Both the position numbers and the translations under genes were made by a program. A DNA stretch of 64,000 nt, taken from positions 35,608,003 to 35,672,002 of the forward strand of contig NC_056522.1 in assembly GCF_019175285.1 (NCBI RefSeq), in the 5' to 3' direction. The notes beneath the pieces were generated by a model. That model searched no databases. It was given only the letters and a program-made list of their open reading frames with translations, and had not been told where the DNA came from. How positions within the stretch are numbered: the first letter of the stretch is position 1; each line of letters starts with the position of its first letter. Below, one piece after another: positions 29,601-41,825 of the stretch. This DNA comes from Sceloporus undulatus. Its lineage: Eukaryota > Chordata > Lepidosauria > Squamata > Phrynosomatidae.

Positions 29601-32600
29601 CCAGTGATTCTTCTGTTTACTTATTGTTTTACAATATATTTCAGGACATAGAGAGTGTATTGGAAGAAGCAAAGAAGGTTTGTAATTTTATTTTTTGTAG
29701 TTAAGTGTTTCCTTTTGTCATGTTTAAACTTTAGGAGTGTTTACCTCTTTTCTTAGTTTTTGGAAGTTTACTTCCAGCTGAATTTTTAAATCTAACACAT
29801 CTTTAGCTTACTAAAGATTGCCTTGAATCTTAAGGCAGTTAATGCAAGAATGTTAGCAGAAGTTTCTCATCCCCTATTCACCTTACAGTTACTTTTGCCT
29901 TGGATTTTGCTTTGGAAGAACTGTGACCCTGCTGATGACTGTATATGAGATAGAAGGGCTGCTGTGATTGGGGAAAATATCCCAAGATTATGCCTGGATC
30001 CCAAAATATATTCAGGAAGTTCACAGAGAGAACTTTTCCTAGCCCTCCCTTCTTCCGTCAACCTCCTTGCCCCATTTCACATTGATTAGGAGTATTCCCC
30101 AGCTTTTCAGAGGAGCTTGGTGATAGTGGGTAAGAGGGACAAGAAACTTGATTTCTATGAACTTCCTTTAGTTAACTTATCTTAGAATCTGGGTATAATT
30201 TCCACATCTTGGAGCTTGTTGGGGGAGGTGAAGCTCAGGGTGTGTATGTGGTCTTAAAAAATGTTTTTCACTGTATTGCTGGCCTGCATTATTGCAGGCT
30301 GTTTCAGAGGAACCTTTAGAACGCTCTCCTAGTCACCTTTTGCTCTCATTCCTCCCCCCCTCAAGTTTGTCAAACTGTGGCTCCCACAAGATCTCAGAGT
30401 GGGAATAGTCAGTGCAAGGAATACTGAGTTGCCTCAGTATTCACTGCCTCAGGAGTAGCTGGATATACAAATGCTGCATTGTGGCTTTTAATATCATAGT
30501 GCCAAAACAAACTGCAGAAATAATGCAGTCTGACACCGCTTTAACTGCCCAGGCTCAATGCTAGGGGATTCTGGGAATTGTAGTTTTGTGAGACATTTAG
30601 CTTTCTCTATCAGATTGCTCTGGTGTAACCCCCCCTCCACAAAACCCTATAGTTCCTAGGATTCCCTAGCACAAGGCTTGCCATATCCCGGTTTTACCCG
30701 GGACAATCCCGGTTTTGGGGCCCTGGGATGGTCCCCGCCTGGGTTTAGCAGTTTGCCCGGGCTCAATGGCCCGGACGCTCATGCGCCTCTGGCGCACTTG
30801 CAGGCCTGGCCACAGCTCCTCCTCCTCTAGGCTTGGCCAGGAGGAGCTGCCTGCGGTGCCTCCAACTGCCCATAAGGGGCAGTGTCTGGCCCAAAAGGGG
30901 AGGAGCCCAGGTAGGAGGAGCTGTGGTGGAGACACCACTGCCATTTGCCACACTTTCGGCACAGCAATGGCGGTGGGGTGAAGAGAGAGGCCTGTGTAGG
31001 CCTATCTCTTTTGGGGGGGGGGGGGGGGTGGGGGCGGCTGGGGGCTGGGGGGCCTCAGTGGCTGCTGCTGCGCCTTTGGTGTAGCAGCAGCCATGGAGCA
31101 AAGAGAGAGGCCATAGGCCTCTATCCGGTGGCGGGGGGTTGAGGGTTGGGGAGCCGCCTTCACCTCCTCCTTATCTGCTTTTTCTTCTCCTCTTCCTCTG
31201 TTTCTTTCCCCTCTTCCTCCTCTTCATCTTCCTTCTCTTCTTCTGCCTCTTCCTCCTCTTCTTCCTCTTCCTCCTCTTCCTCTTCTTCCTCCTCTTCTTC
31301 CTCCTCCTCCTCTTCTTCATCCTCCTCTTTTTCCTCTTCCTTCTCCTTTTCTTCCTCCTTCTTCTTCATCCTCCTTCTTCCTTCTCCACTTCTTCCTTCT
31401 CCTCTTCTTCCTCCTCCTCTTTTTCCTCTTCTTTCTCCTTTTCTTCCTCCTCCTCCTCTTCTTCATCCTCTTCTTCTTCCTTCTCCTCTTCTTCCTTCTC
31501 TTCTTCCTCCTCCTCTTTTTCCTCTTCCTTCTCCTTTTCTTCTCCTCTTCTTCCTCCTCCTCTTCTTCTTCTTCCTTCTCCTCTTCTTCCTCCTCCTCTT
31601 TTTCCTCTTCCTTCTCCTTTTCTTCCTCCTCCTCTTCCTCCTCCTCTTCTTCTTCCCCTCTTCCTCTTCCTCCTCTTATTTTTATCTTCTTTTTCCTATT
31701 CATTTTCTTTCTCCCTCTTCTTCATTTTTCTTCTCCCTCCATTTTCCTCCTCTGCTGCTGTTGTTGTTGTTGTGTGCCTTCAGCTCTTTCTAACTTATGT
31801 TGATCCTGCAAGTTTCTTCAGGAGGAGTTCCCTTTACCTTCCCCTGAGAGGCTGAGAGAGTGTGACTTGCTGCCCAAAGTCACCCAGTGCATTTCCATGG
31901 CCGAACTGGGATTTGAACCCTGGTCTCCCCTGTCCTAGTCCAATACTTAGGCTACTATATCATGCTGGATCCTCCACTGCACTTAAAGGTACAGTACTCA
32001 GTTATTATTTGTTGTGTACCTTCAAGTTGTTTTCCACCATATGAAGACCCTAAAGCAAACCTATCCTGGGGTTTGCTTGGCAAGGTTTGTTCAGAGGAGG
32101 TTTGCCAGGGCTTTCCGCTGAGGAGCCTGAGAGAGTGTGACTTGCTTGAGCTTGAGGTCACCCAATAGGCAGGAAAATGAACCCTGGTCTCCAGAGTCCT
32201 TGTCCACCACACAAAGCTACATCCCAGACTTCTATCCAGGATCAGGAAAAATGTCAAAATGTCCTCCATTTTGAGCATGCCTAAGAAGCATGCATTTATA
32301 TTAATGCTTTTTGAATTTATTAATTTCTTTTAAGTTGTTCGTGTCCTCCATTTACAAAATACGTCCTACATTTGGGGCTAAATTTTGTCCTACATTTGTC
32401 CTACTTTTTTTTTCATTTGTCCCGGTTTGGAGGTAGACAGTTATGGCAACCCTACCTAGCACTGAGGCAAGGCAGTTAATGCAGAGTCAACTGGATTATA
32501 TTTGCACTGTGGATTATACATAGTGTTCTATTTTAATTATATTCCCACCTTCCTAATGCTACCTTAAACTATTGAAGTTGCAGTACAGTTTCATTTCTTA

Positions 32601-35600
32601 TTCAGAGAGGTGGATGGATTCTACCAAAGTTAGCAAAACTGCGGTAGAAACGTCTTTCTTCAGCTCTTGATTCCTTTTTCTTTGAATTCTTGATTGCATT
32701 TCTCTCTTTCTTGTCTTCTTTCTTCATCATCAAGAACTCCTGATTAAATATCTTCTTCTCCCTCTCTCCTTATTCTTTGTCCCTCAAGACTCCTAACAGT
32801 ACATTCATCTTCTCCTTCATTCCCTAGTCCCTCATCTACTTGTCTCCTTTCTCTGCTCAACTTCTAGTTAAATGTCTTCTCTTTCCCTTCTCCCTATTTT
32901 GTCCTCTTTCTCTTCTCCTCTTGAGCTGCAAGTCTTAGCTAAATTACTTCTTTTTTTATTCCTTCCTTTTCTTTCCACATCCCCTGTTTGTGTTTATCTT
33001 TTTCCCTAGTCTTTCTCTATATCTCTTGTCCTCTTTCTTCTTCATCCCTCCTCCATAAGTCTCCTTTCTTTCCCCCTCTTTCCCTATTCTGCTATCTACA
33101 CCTGTCAATATTGTCCCTGTCTCTCCAACTCTTTTCCTTCTTACCCCCTGGAAACCATGTTATATTCTCCGCATTTCTCATTAAATCCCCAAAGGACTTG
33201 CTTTTGAATAGATATCCTATGTATATAGGATTGCCCTGTTGGCATCACCATCACCCTTTCCTCAAAATATTTGGTGATTTTAGTAGCATTAGCATGACTT
33301 TGATTATTATTATGATTTTGTGGGTGAGGCAGTATTCCACAGCCCATTGGAAGGAAGGAAGGAAGGAAGGAAGGAAGGTGGCCAGTGAGAGGCAACATTA
33401 AAAGAATTAAAGGTTTGGAAAATCTTTTTGCTTGGAGAAGTTTCTTTGGTTGAACTACAACTCCCATGTACTCCTAAAAGTAATTATTGCAAAGATATTA
33501 CAAACAACTCAAAATTTTATTTCTCTTTAGAGCTGAGCATGGAAAATTGAATTTCTAAGCAGCAAAACATTTTTTCATATGTTTTTTATTTGAGTAATAT
33601 TGTCTAAATGACTGTGACTGACACTTGATATAACTTGCTTAATGACATCAGCATAGGCTGGACCTAAAGTCTCAAGGTTTTGCCCTGAAACTTAGGCTCC
33701 TGATCTGGTGATTCTTGATCCAAGCCATTAAGAAATGAAAATCTCTTTTATAGATAGATAGATTAGATAGATATGCTTAGAATCAAGGAGGCTGTAAGAC
33801 TTCTAATTATTGTTCTCAATTCTACTTATTTTTTGCTGTTTCAGGCTAAAATATTAGCCCTGGTGGTAGTTGCTGAACATTCAGGAGATTTTGAAAAAAT
33901 TATTCAGCTTTCAGAAAGGTATTGAAATTTCAAGTTCTTTGGCCTCACTTATTTGAGATGGAAAAGACTGCAGAGTAAAATCCAAAGAACCATGCACATA
34001 GTTCCACACATCTAGCTGGGCTTTGGATTGTGTTTCTTAAACAATAGTTCCCTAATTCTGCATAGCAACTGATTTTATTTTATTTTATTATATTCTGTTT
34101 CAAAGACACATTGTGATATGATATAGTATCAGCTGCTCAAAGAACCAGCTATTCTGAGAAAAGAAGTGAAAAATCCCAAATAAATTCTAAAAGTAACACT
34201 TCTGAATTGTGCATATTCTAAAAATAACACTTCTGCCCATTGCGTTTTACACTGAAACTGCAGTGAATTTACATCGTTAACTTCATGATATTGAGTAAAC
34301 ATGCAGGGGTAGCTTTGTTGAGAGAGAGAAAGAGAGAGAGAGAAACTTTCTTAAATTCTACATGTTGCATTGGAGCTAGTTCTCCACAATATTCTAAAAT
34401 ATAAAATACAGTCAGTCAGCCCTCCATATCCATGGATTTTTTTATCCACAGATTCAAGCATCCACGGTTTGAAAATATTTTTAAAATATGTATTTTCCAA
34501 AAAGCAATCCTTGGCTTTGCAATTTTATACAAGGGATGTCATCTTACTGTGCCATTGTATTTAATGGGATGAGTATCCATGGGATTTTGTATCCATAAGG
34601 GGTCCTGGAACCAAACCCCAGTAGATACCAAGGGCCCACTATATAAATTTTGCATAAGTTATTGTTAATAATTAAGCAATCAGAATAGTAATAATAATGA
34701 CCAGTTACTTTCTTACCTTATTCTAATCTAGACATCCAGTTTTGTTGGTTGAAATAGCAAAGGCTCCCAACCCCCCCCCCCACCCACCCCCCATCCCCAG
34801 TTTCTCATACTTTCTTTTTACTTGGCAGTCATGTGGATCTAACCATTTCTATCACTTTGCTTGATGCATTTATATCTAGGCACTCAGGATTTGTCTTTGC
34901 ATGTCTGGGGATCCATCCGGTTCAAAGCAGTCCAACAGGATGTGAACACAGTGCTACTTTACAGGTGACATGGAAACAAATTGCTGTATCATTTTTGTAG
35001 TATTTCTCACGTTCATGACTACTTTTCAGTTTCTGTTGCAAGGCCAAATGCCAATAATGTGGCAATCAATCCTACTCACATTTTGCTTTTTATTCAAAAT
35101 AATACAGCTAGGTGAAACACACTTTTTAGAAAGTGGAAACATCTTTGTGTTCTCCCCTCCCCCCATTAACTTCCTATTTCTTTCACCCAATACCATTTTA
35201 TTTCTCTTCCCTCTGTTATCCATATTTATGGAAAATTCCACGGGCGTTCAGCCCATACTACTTTTCCTACCTGCAAGAAAATTGGCTTGTGCTTAATTTA
35301 TATTTGTGACTTAAGCTTTAGCAAAGTTTCTCAGACTATGCAATGTGTGTCTGAAATGAGATAATAAGCTGGCCCGGCAAATCTCTTAAAAGAATTGAAA
35401 TAATACTTTCCTATATTGTAGTTTTGTGAGATATTTAGCGTTCAAGCTCTGGTACCCGACCAAACTACAAATCCCAAAATTCCATAGCATTGAGCCATGG
35501 CGGTTAAAGTGGTGTCAAACTGCATTATTTTTGCAGTGCAGATACAGCCAAGATTATAACGGTTTCAAGCTCTGTTTATTGGACATTTACACCAGAACTT

Positions 35601-38600
35601 TCTGCAGGATCTAGATGCAGCATTGCCACTCATAGAACTCTATAAGGACCAGTTGTTGGCCATAGGAGAGGTAAGCAGAATCTCTATGCATTTAAGCTTT
35701 CACAACAGTTTATATTTCTAGATTTACAGCTGCTTTGTGTGTTATGTTTTTGTTATGTAAAAAACCCTGTGCAGAACAGTTCTAAGCACTTTTACTTAGA
35801 ATTAACCTCCACAAAAATAGATGGAATATCTTTCCTTGTAAATGTCTATATACAAACCTGTAGCACAATCCTATCCTTGTTTACTCAGAATTAAGGCCAA
35901 ATGTCTTATAGGGCTTACTTTAAGGTCAGGGTGCATAGAATGGCCTTCTTAGGCTGCACTCCTGTACATATTTATCTTGGAATAAATCCAATTAAATTAA
36001 AAATGGATATTTTGAGTAGACATGTATAGAGTTTCCCTTGAGGAGATAATAAGCACATCTTGTTGTTAGATATGTGTGGGACTAAAGCGCCCATACTGGG
36101 TGTTCACATGGCTCAAAAGCTGTGTTCGGCTGCTATTACAGAAAGTGTGCATGTGCCACAATATTCATATTTACAACCATCATACATTATTATATCCATG
36201 CATCCTTTATGCACAAGGAAAGATAGGGCACAAATATTTAAAGTACATGAATGAATGTTTCATATATGGGATGCAAAGGTATCTTGCAGCTCCTTTGAGA
36301 CTAATTGTGTGAAAGATGTTGTAGCTTGAACTGTTCATTCATCTGAGGAAGCTCATCCTACAACTTCTTTCACACAGTGAAATGGTGCTGCAAGATCCCT
36401 TTGTATACTGATATTCCAGACTAATATGGCTAAATCTCTGAATTCATATATCAGATGAATGGTTGTTGTTGTGTGCCTTCAGATTGTTTCCTAGTTATGG
36501 CAACCCTAAGGCAGTCCTGTCACAGGGTTTTCTTGGCAATATTTGTTCAAAGGAGGTTTGCTATTGCCTTCTTCTGAGTATGGAAGGGAGTATGATTTGC
36601 TCAAGCTCACTGAGTGACCAGGGATTCGAACCCTGATCTCCAGAGTTGTAGTCCAATGCTCAAACTTCCACATATACTGTATATACAGCTGTCATATGGG
36701 ATGAGCTACATGTGGGTGGCACAGGCTTTCCTACGTGAAAAGTATTTATTTTATCTTGTTTAAGGTGATCCTTAAACTCACAACATACTGTTGGCTTTTT
36801 CAACACAGAATCTGTTTTCCTGCCAAAATTTTGGAAAGATTATTGATGAAGGATCTCAGGAAGTATTTCATAAACACAGCAAGGCTTCAGTAATATAATC
36901 CTTATTAAATGTAAACTGGATTACATTTAGAACAAGAATAGTGAGTGTGTGGTCTTCCATTTGTTGATCTACAGTTCGCATCATCCCTTACTATTGACTG
37001 TGCTGGCTAGAAGTGATGGAATTTGCAGTCTTAACATATTTGGAAGGTTTCACATTCCTCACCCCTGTTTATTTGACCTTATTTGAATTGCTGCTTCTAG
37101 CTGAGTCTATTCTGAGTTGATAGTCAAGTCTAAAAGGAAAAGATGCTAATTTTTCAATTTTTTCTCCAGGTTGGTCTGGATTTCACACCACGATTTGCCA
37201 GCACTGAAGAGCAGAAGAAAGGGCAAAGACAAGTCTTGATCAAACAGATTCAACTGGCAAAACAATTTGATTTGCCTTTGTAGGTCTTGTGTGTGTTAAT
37301 TGCAAGAAAACTTATTATTTTTATCTTTAGGAAGATAATATCAAATTCCTAACCCTTTGAAATTAGGTTCAAGTTACTAATTAATCTAGATGTTATCACA
37401 AATTTATTGATCTTATTAATATTCTTATTGCAGCTTACATAAATCTGGTACCAATGGAGATAAATGTGGTTCTTACATTTTCAGGATAATTGGTTGTTTT
37501 GTTGTGTAATCTTAGTTTAGTTCTTTGAGGTATCTCTAGGCATTATACTAATAGCTGTTTTCTCATGGCTTCACTCCATTTTGCTATTATCAGCATCTTA
37601 GTGATCTATCCAAAATACAGTTATTCCCATGTTTATGTAATTTTTAAAATAAACGTGTCCTGAGGCCATGTGGTGGATAACAATAAGCTAAAATGTCCAT
37701 ATTCAATTAAGCCTAAAAGGATAAGAAATGATCAGATGCCACCGAAGTAATTGGCTTATCTGGCTATGACAATCCAGCTCAGCTTTTTAAAAATATCTCC
37801 TGCTGCTGTCTTTTGTTCTCCTTATTTATTTTAGGAATGTCCACTCCCGCTCAGCTGGAAGGCCAACCATTAACCTCTTAAAGGAACAAGGTATTTGTTT
37901 TTGATGGATTTTTAAACAACGATTTATATTTGTTCAAGGTTTGTTTTTTCCTCTCCCAAATTCAGGAACACCTGGTGTGACCAAACATCACTGTGGGGAA
38001 CAGTCAACTTTTCTCCTTCGATGTTACACCTTTTCCTGCTTCAGTGTAACATCTAGAACCATTCTTAATTATAGGCGCAAGTCTACGTACATGGAGGCCA
38101 CAAGAGTTGCACTTTTAAAGAGATTCTGCCTTTAAGTTTAAGCAATTGTCTCCCCAGGCTAAGATTCTAAAGAAAAGCTCCAGTGCCTAATTCAGTAGAT
38201 TAAATATGAAGGACATAAATCTAGTTTACCAGATTTTGAAAAAAATACACAGTACATTCTACACTGAAGTAAAGGAGGCATGAGACCATTAAGACTGATT
38301 GACCTCAATACAGAGTATAAGATGACATTCCAGCAAAAGGATAAAATATGCTATGAAATGAGTTGGAACCTTTTTTGTAGTTTTGAACTATGACTTCCAT
38401 TGTCTACCACCTACCATGCTGGGAAGTGCTTTAAAGAGAGCCGCATGGCCATTGGTTCTTGCTTCCAGTGTAATTTTCCTTCCCATTCAGACCTCTTGAC
38501 ATAAGCATTGTAACGGAAGCATAAGTATTATTTTTGCTGACTCTTGTCATTCTCCTTAGGTGCTGAAAAGGTGCTGCTCCATGCATTCGATGGCAAGCCA

Positions 38601-41600
38601 TCAGTGGCTATGGAAGGGGTGATGGCTGGGTACTTTTTCTCCATTCCTCCTTCCATTGTAAGGAGTGAGCAGGTGAGAAGTGGTTCTTCTGCACAATTTC
38701 TTCTTCCTATCATAAATATTTTTTCTACCCTGTCAGAACCTACTGGGGACATATGCAAATAATATATAAAATAGACTGGTGGTCAGGTTCTGGAGCTGGC
38801 AGACAAGGATTCAGAGGAAGATGACATGATCTGAAACAGTTGTTCTGGTTCCATCACAAGAAATCTGTTTAGAAATTGTCATTACTCTGAGCTGCCAAGC
38901 CCAGGAGAGTTCTTATATGACTGGGATGGAGAATGTGGATACTATTGGACTCAAGTTCCCATGAGCTCTAGCCACTCTAGGCAGACTAATGCCTAATTAT
39001 GGAAGTTGCTGTCCAACAATATATGGAGAGCAGCATATTCCCCATCCTTGTTATAAAAAGCTAGCAGGACCTTTGGTGGATTCTCAGGTCACTTGATCCT
39101 TTCTGGAATGACTGGCTTCAGTTTCTCCTCTTTTTAAGGTGTGTGTGTGTGTGTTGGCTGTTCAACAGCAAGGCTTAGGCCAGGCAGTTCCTCCATCTCT
39201 CAGCTATCTTCGTGGTTGCAGAGATTATGGATCCTTTTGCAATAGTGGCACTAGGGATCAAATTGCAAACATGCGATAGATAATAGAGCACACCAGACAA
39301 TTCCAGAAGAAAATCATAATGTGCTTTATAGACTATAGCAAAGCCTTTGACTTTGATCATGAAAAGTGATGGATTGCACTTAAAGAACTGGATGTACCAA
39401 TACATTTGATTATCCTGATATGTAATCTATACTCAGGAAAAAAGGTTACAGTTAGAACAGAATATGGAGAAACAGAGTGGTTCCCAACTGGAAAAGGAGA
39501 CAATCTTATCACCCTGTTTGTTCAACTAATAGACAGAAAATATCATACCAAAAGCAGGTTTAAATTCAGATGAAGGAGGAGTAAAGATTAGAGGATGGAA
39601 TATCAACAAACTAAGATGTGCAGCTAACATCATAATACTGGTAGAAAATGACAAAGACTTGGAATAACTATTAAGGAAAGTCAAAGAAGAAAATCAGGTT
39701 TAATGCTGAACATTAAGAAGACTAAAATAATGTCTACGAAGGATATTCACAAATTCAATAAGGATGATGAGGAAATTGAAATAGTCAAAGGCTTCCCAAA
39801 TCTTGGATCAGTCATTGACTAGAATGAAAACTGCAGTCAAAAAATCAGGAGAAGACTAGGACTGGAAAGAGCAGCTATGAAAGAACTAGACAAGATCCTA
39901 AAGTGCAAAGATACACAATTGAAGTGAGGATTGTTCATGCCATCATATTTCCCATCACTATGTATGAGTGTGAGAGCTGGACAGTGAAAAAAGCCGATAG
40001 AAAGAAAATGAACTCATTTGAGATGTGGTGCTGGAGAAGAGTTCTGCAAATACTGTGAACAACTAAAAGCAAACAAATGCATATAAGAGCAAATTGGATC
40101 TGAACTTTCCCCAGAAGCCAAGATGACTAAATTGCAGCTGTTGTACTTTGGCTACATCATGAGAAGATATGACTCACTAGAAAAGACGATAATACTTGGA
40201 AAGTTAGAGGGCAATAGAAAGAGAGGAAGACTGCACACCAGATGGATAGACTCAGTGAAAGAGGATATGACCCTACGTCTGCAGGAACTGAGCAGGTTCA
40301 TTGAGGGCAGGGAGCTTTAGAGATGCCTCATTCACAGAAGTTGAAGTTGACTTGAGGGCAGTTAACAATGTCAAGTTTTGTACATATCCCACAGTGCTAG
40401 TTTAAAAAACACTGAGCTTCTAAAAGTAGTCAGGTTCAAGAGACACCGTAAAATTTCCAAAAACACATGCACTATCTAACAATTATGTCTTTATCGTCTC
40501 TGGACTTTATTACACTGGGAAAAAAGATGGGAGCATAGTGGGATGCTCCTGTCAATGTTCCATGATTTGGCAAAGATTATCACATGACCTCACAAATATC
40601 CCATGATTATCCTGTGAATAAAGAGGAATTATAGCACCACTTTTTATTCACAGGAAAATCCCATGAATAAAAGGCAGTGCTATAATTCCTCTTTATTAAT
40701 GGGATAATCACGAGATATTTACAATGTTGTGTGACATCAAGAGATAATTGCATGATATTTGCAATGTTGTGCAACGTCATGTGATAATCTTTGCCAAACT
40801 GTGCAGGATTGATGGAAGCATCCTACTAAGCTCCCATGTTTCTCCCCAGTGTGATACAGTCCCCAGTTATATAAAATGGGAGATGTTATTTAATGACATG
40901 AAGTGCAGTTCTAGGATATAGCCTGCTTAATTTATACTTAAATCTAGCACCAGATCCTGACATTTTGGGAAATCTTTTTAATTTGGGGAGACAGGAGACT
41001 CCCCTGCAGGAAAATAGTTGTTGCCCCCTTTGCCATAAAGCAGTGTCAACTGCCAGCAAGGCTACCTGCTCTGTTCTGTTTGCAATTGTGCTTTGTTATT
41101 TTGGTGATACTATATTATTTTAAGATCCTTTTCTTAAGAGTTTGAAGTAATGCTTTAATGTCCAGAGGGTGTTCACTTTCCCTCCTGCAGCACATGTGAA
41201 AATCTAGCCAAAATTTGTTTTTATAAGGTGTATAAATAAACCCCTGCAACCTGGATAAACACCCATCCCATTTATTTCCCAAGGATGGATATCCTGCTAT
41301 TGTCATTGAAATGGGCTTGCTGTTGGGGTGTGCACATGGAGAAAGCAAGCGGAAAGGCTTTTTCTCTTTTTATAGTTAATTTTAGTCCCAATTTAATAGA
41401 CTAAATAATAGCATCAGTATTTCAATGAAAACAGGAACTTGGCTTCCACAAGGTCATAATGTAGAGTAGCTCCTATGATTTTTGATGTTTGTTATAGATT
41501 TGTAATTCATTAAATGTCCTGATAAGATCAAGTTGTTGTTGTTTTTTACAAATGGAAGCATTTGTACTACACCCCAAGAGAGCAAATAACCTGAATTCTT

Positions 41601-41792
41601 ATTCAAAAATTTACTCAAATGCAGTAGGAAGTTCTTCTGAATAAACATAATTAAATAATAAATAAAAGGAGGATTGTATTCTTAAACATCAGTCCTATAA
41701 AAATCACTGATAATAACCCAATTGACTGCTACAGTGTACACAGACAGAAGCAACTTTAGTTCCAACCAATTTATGTCAAATATGGAAAACAA

Positions 41793-41825
<33 letters not shown>

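Larger units (their letters stand above)
30673..32454. mobile_element. hAT-like non-autonomous transposon with 8-bp TSD
   Basis: Inserted into the fold-back repeat with the exact 8-bp duplication CCTAGCAC. The ends AAGGCTTGCCATA and TATGGCAACCCTA are imperfect inverted repeats (11 of 13). Inside are CCCGGTTTTACCCGGG-like GC-rich phrases, a poly-G run at 31012-31028, a long polypyrimidine tract and two group A SINEs. There is no transposase. Eight-base duplication and TIR form are hAT hallmarks. Confidence 0.82.
30501..32515. mobile_element. Fold-back repeat split by a hAT-like insertion
   Basis: Left part 30501-30672 (GCCAAAACAAACTGCAGAAA to ATTCCCTAGCAC) and right part 32455-32515 (CCTAGCACTGAGGCAAGGCA to TTTGCACTGTGGAT) are one copy of fold-back family F, separated by 1.78 kb. 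The direct repeat CCTAGCAC at 30665-30672 and 32455-32462 marks the insertion. Confidence 0.85.

Noticed and set aside
31139-31855. Long open frames (up to 238 residues) across the polypyrimidine tract on both strands
   Set aside because: They are runs of Phe/Leu/Ser or Glu/Lys/Arg forced by TTC/TCC repeats, open in several frames at once.
34970-35296. 108-residue plus-strand open frame rich in Phe and Leu
   Set aside because: It starts directly after the TATDN3 exon 4 donor, has no upstream acceptor and no recognisable homology; hydrophobicity reflects T-rich sequence.
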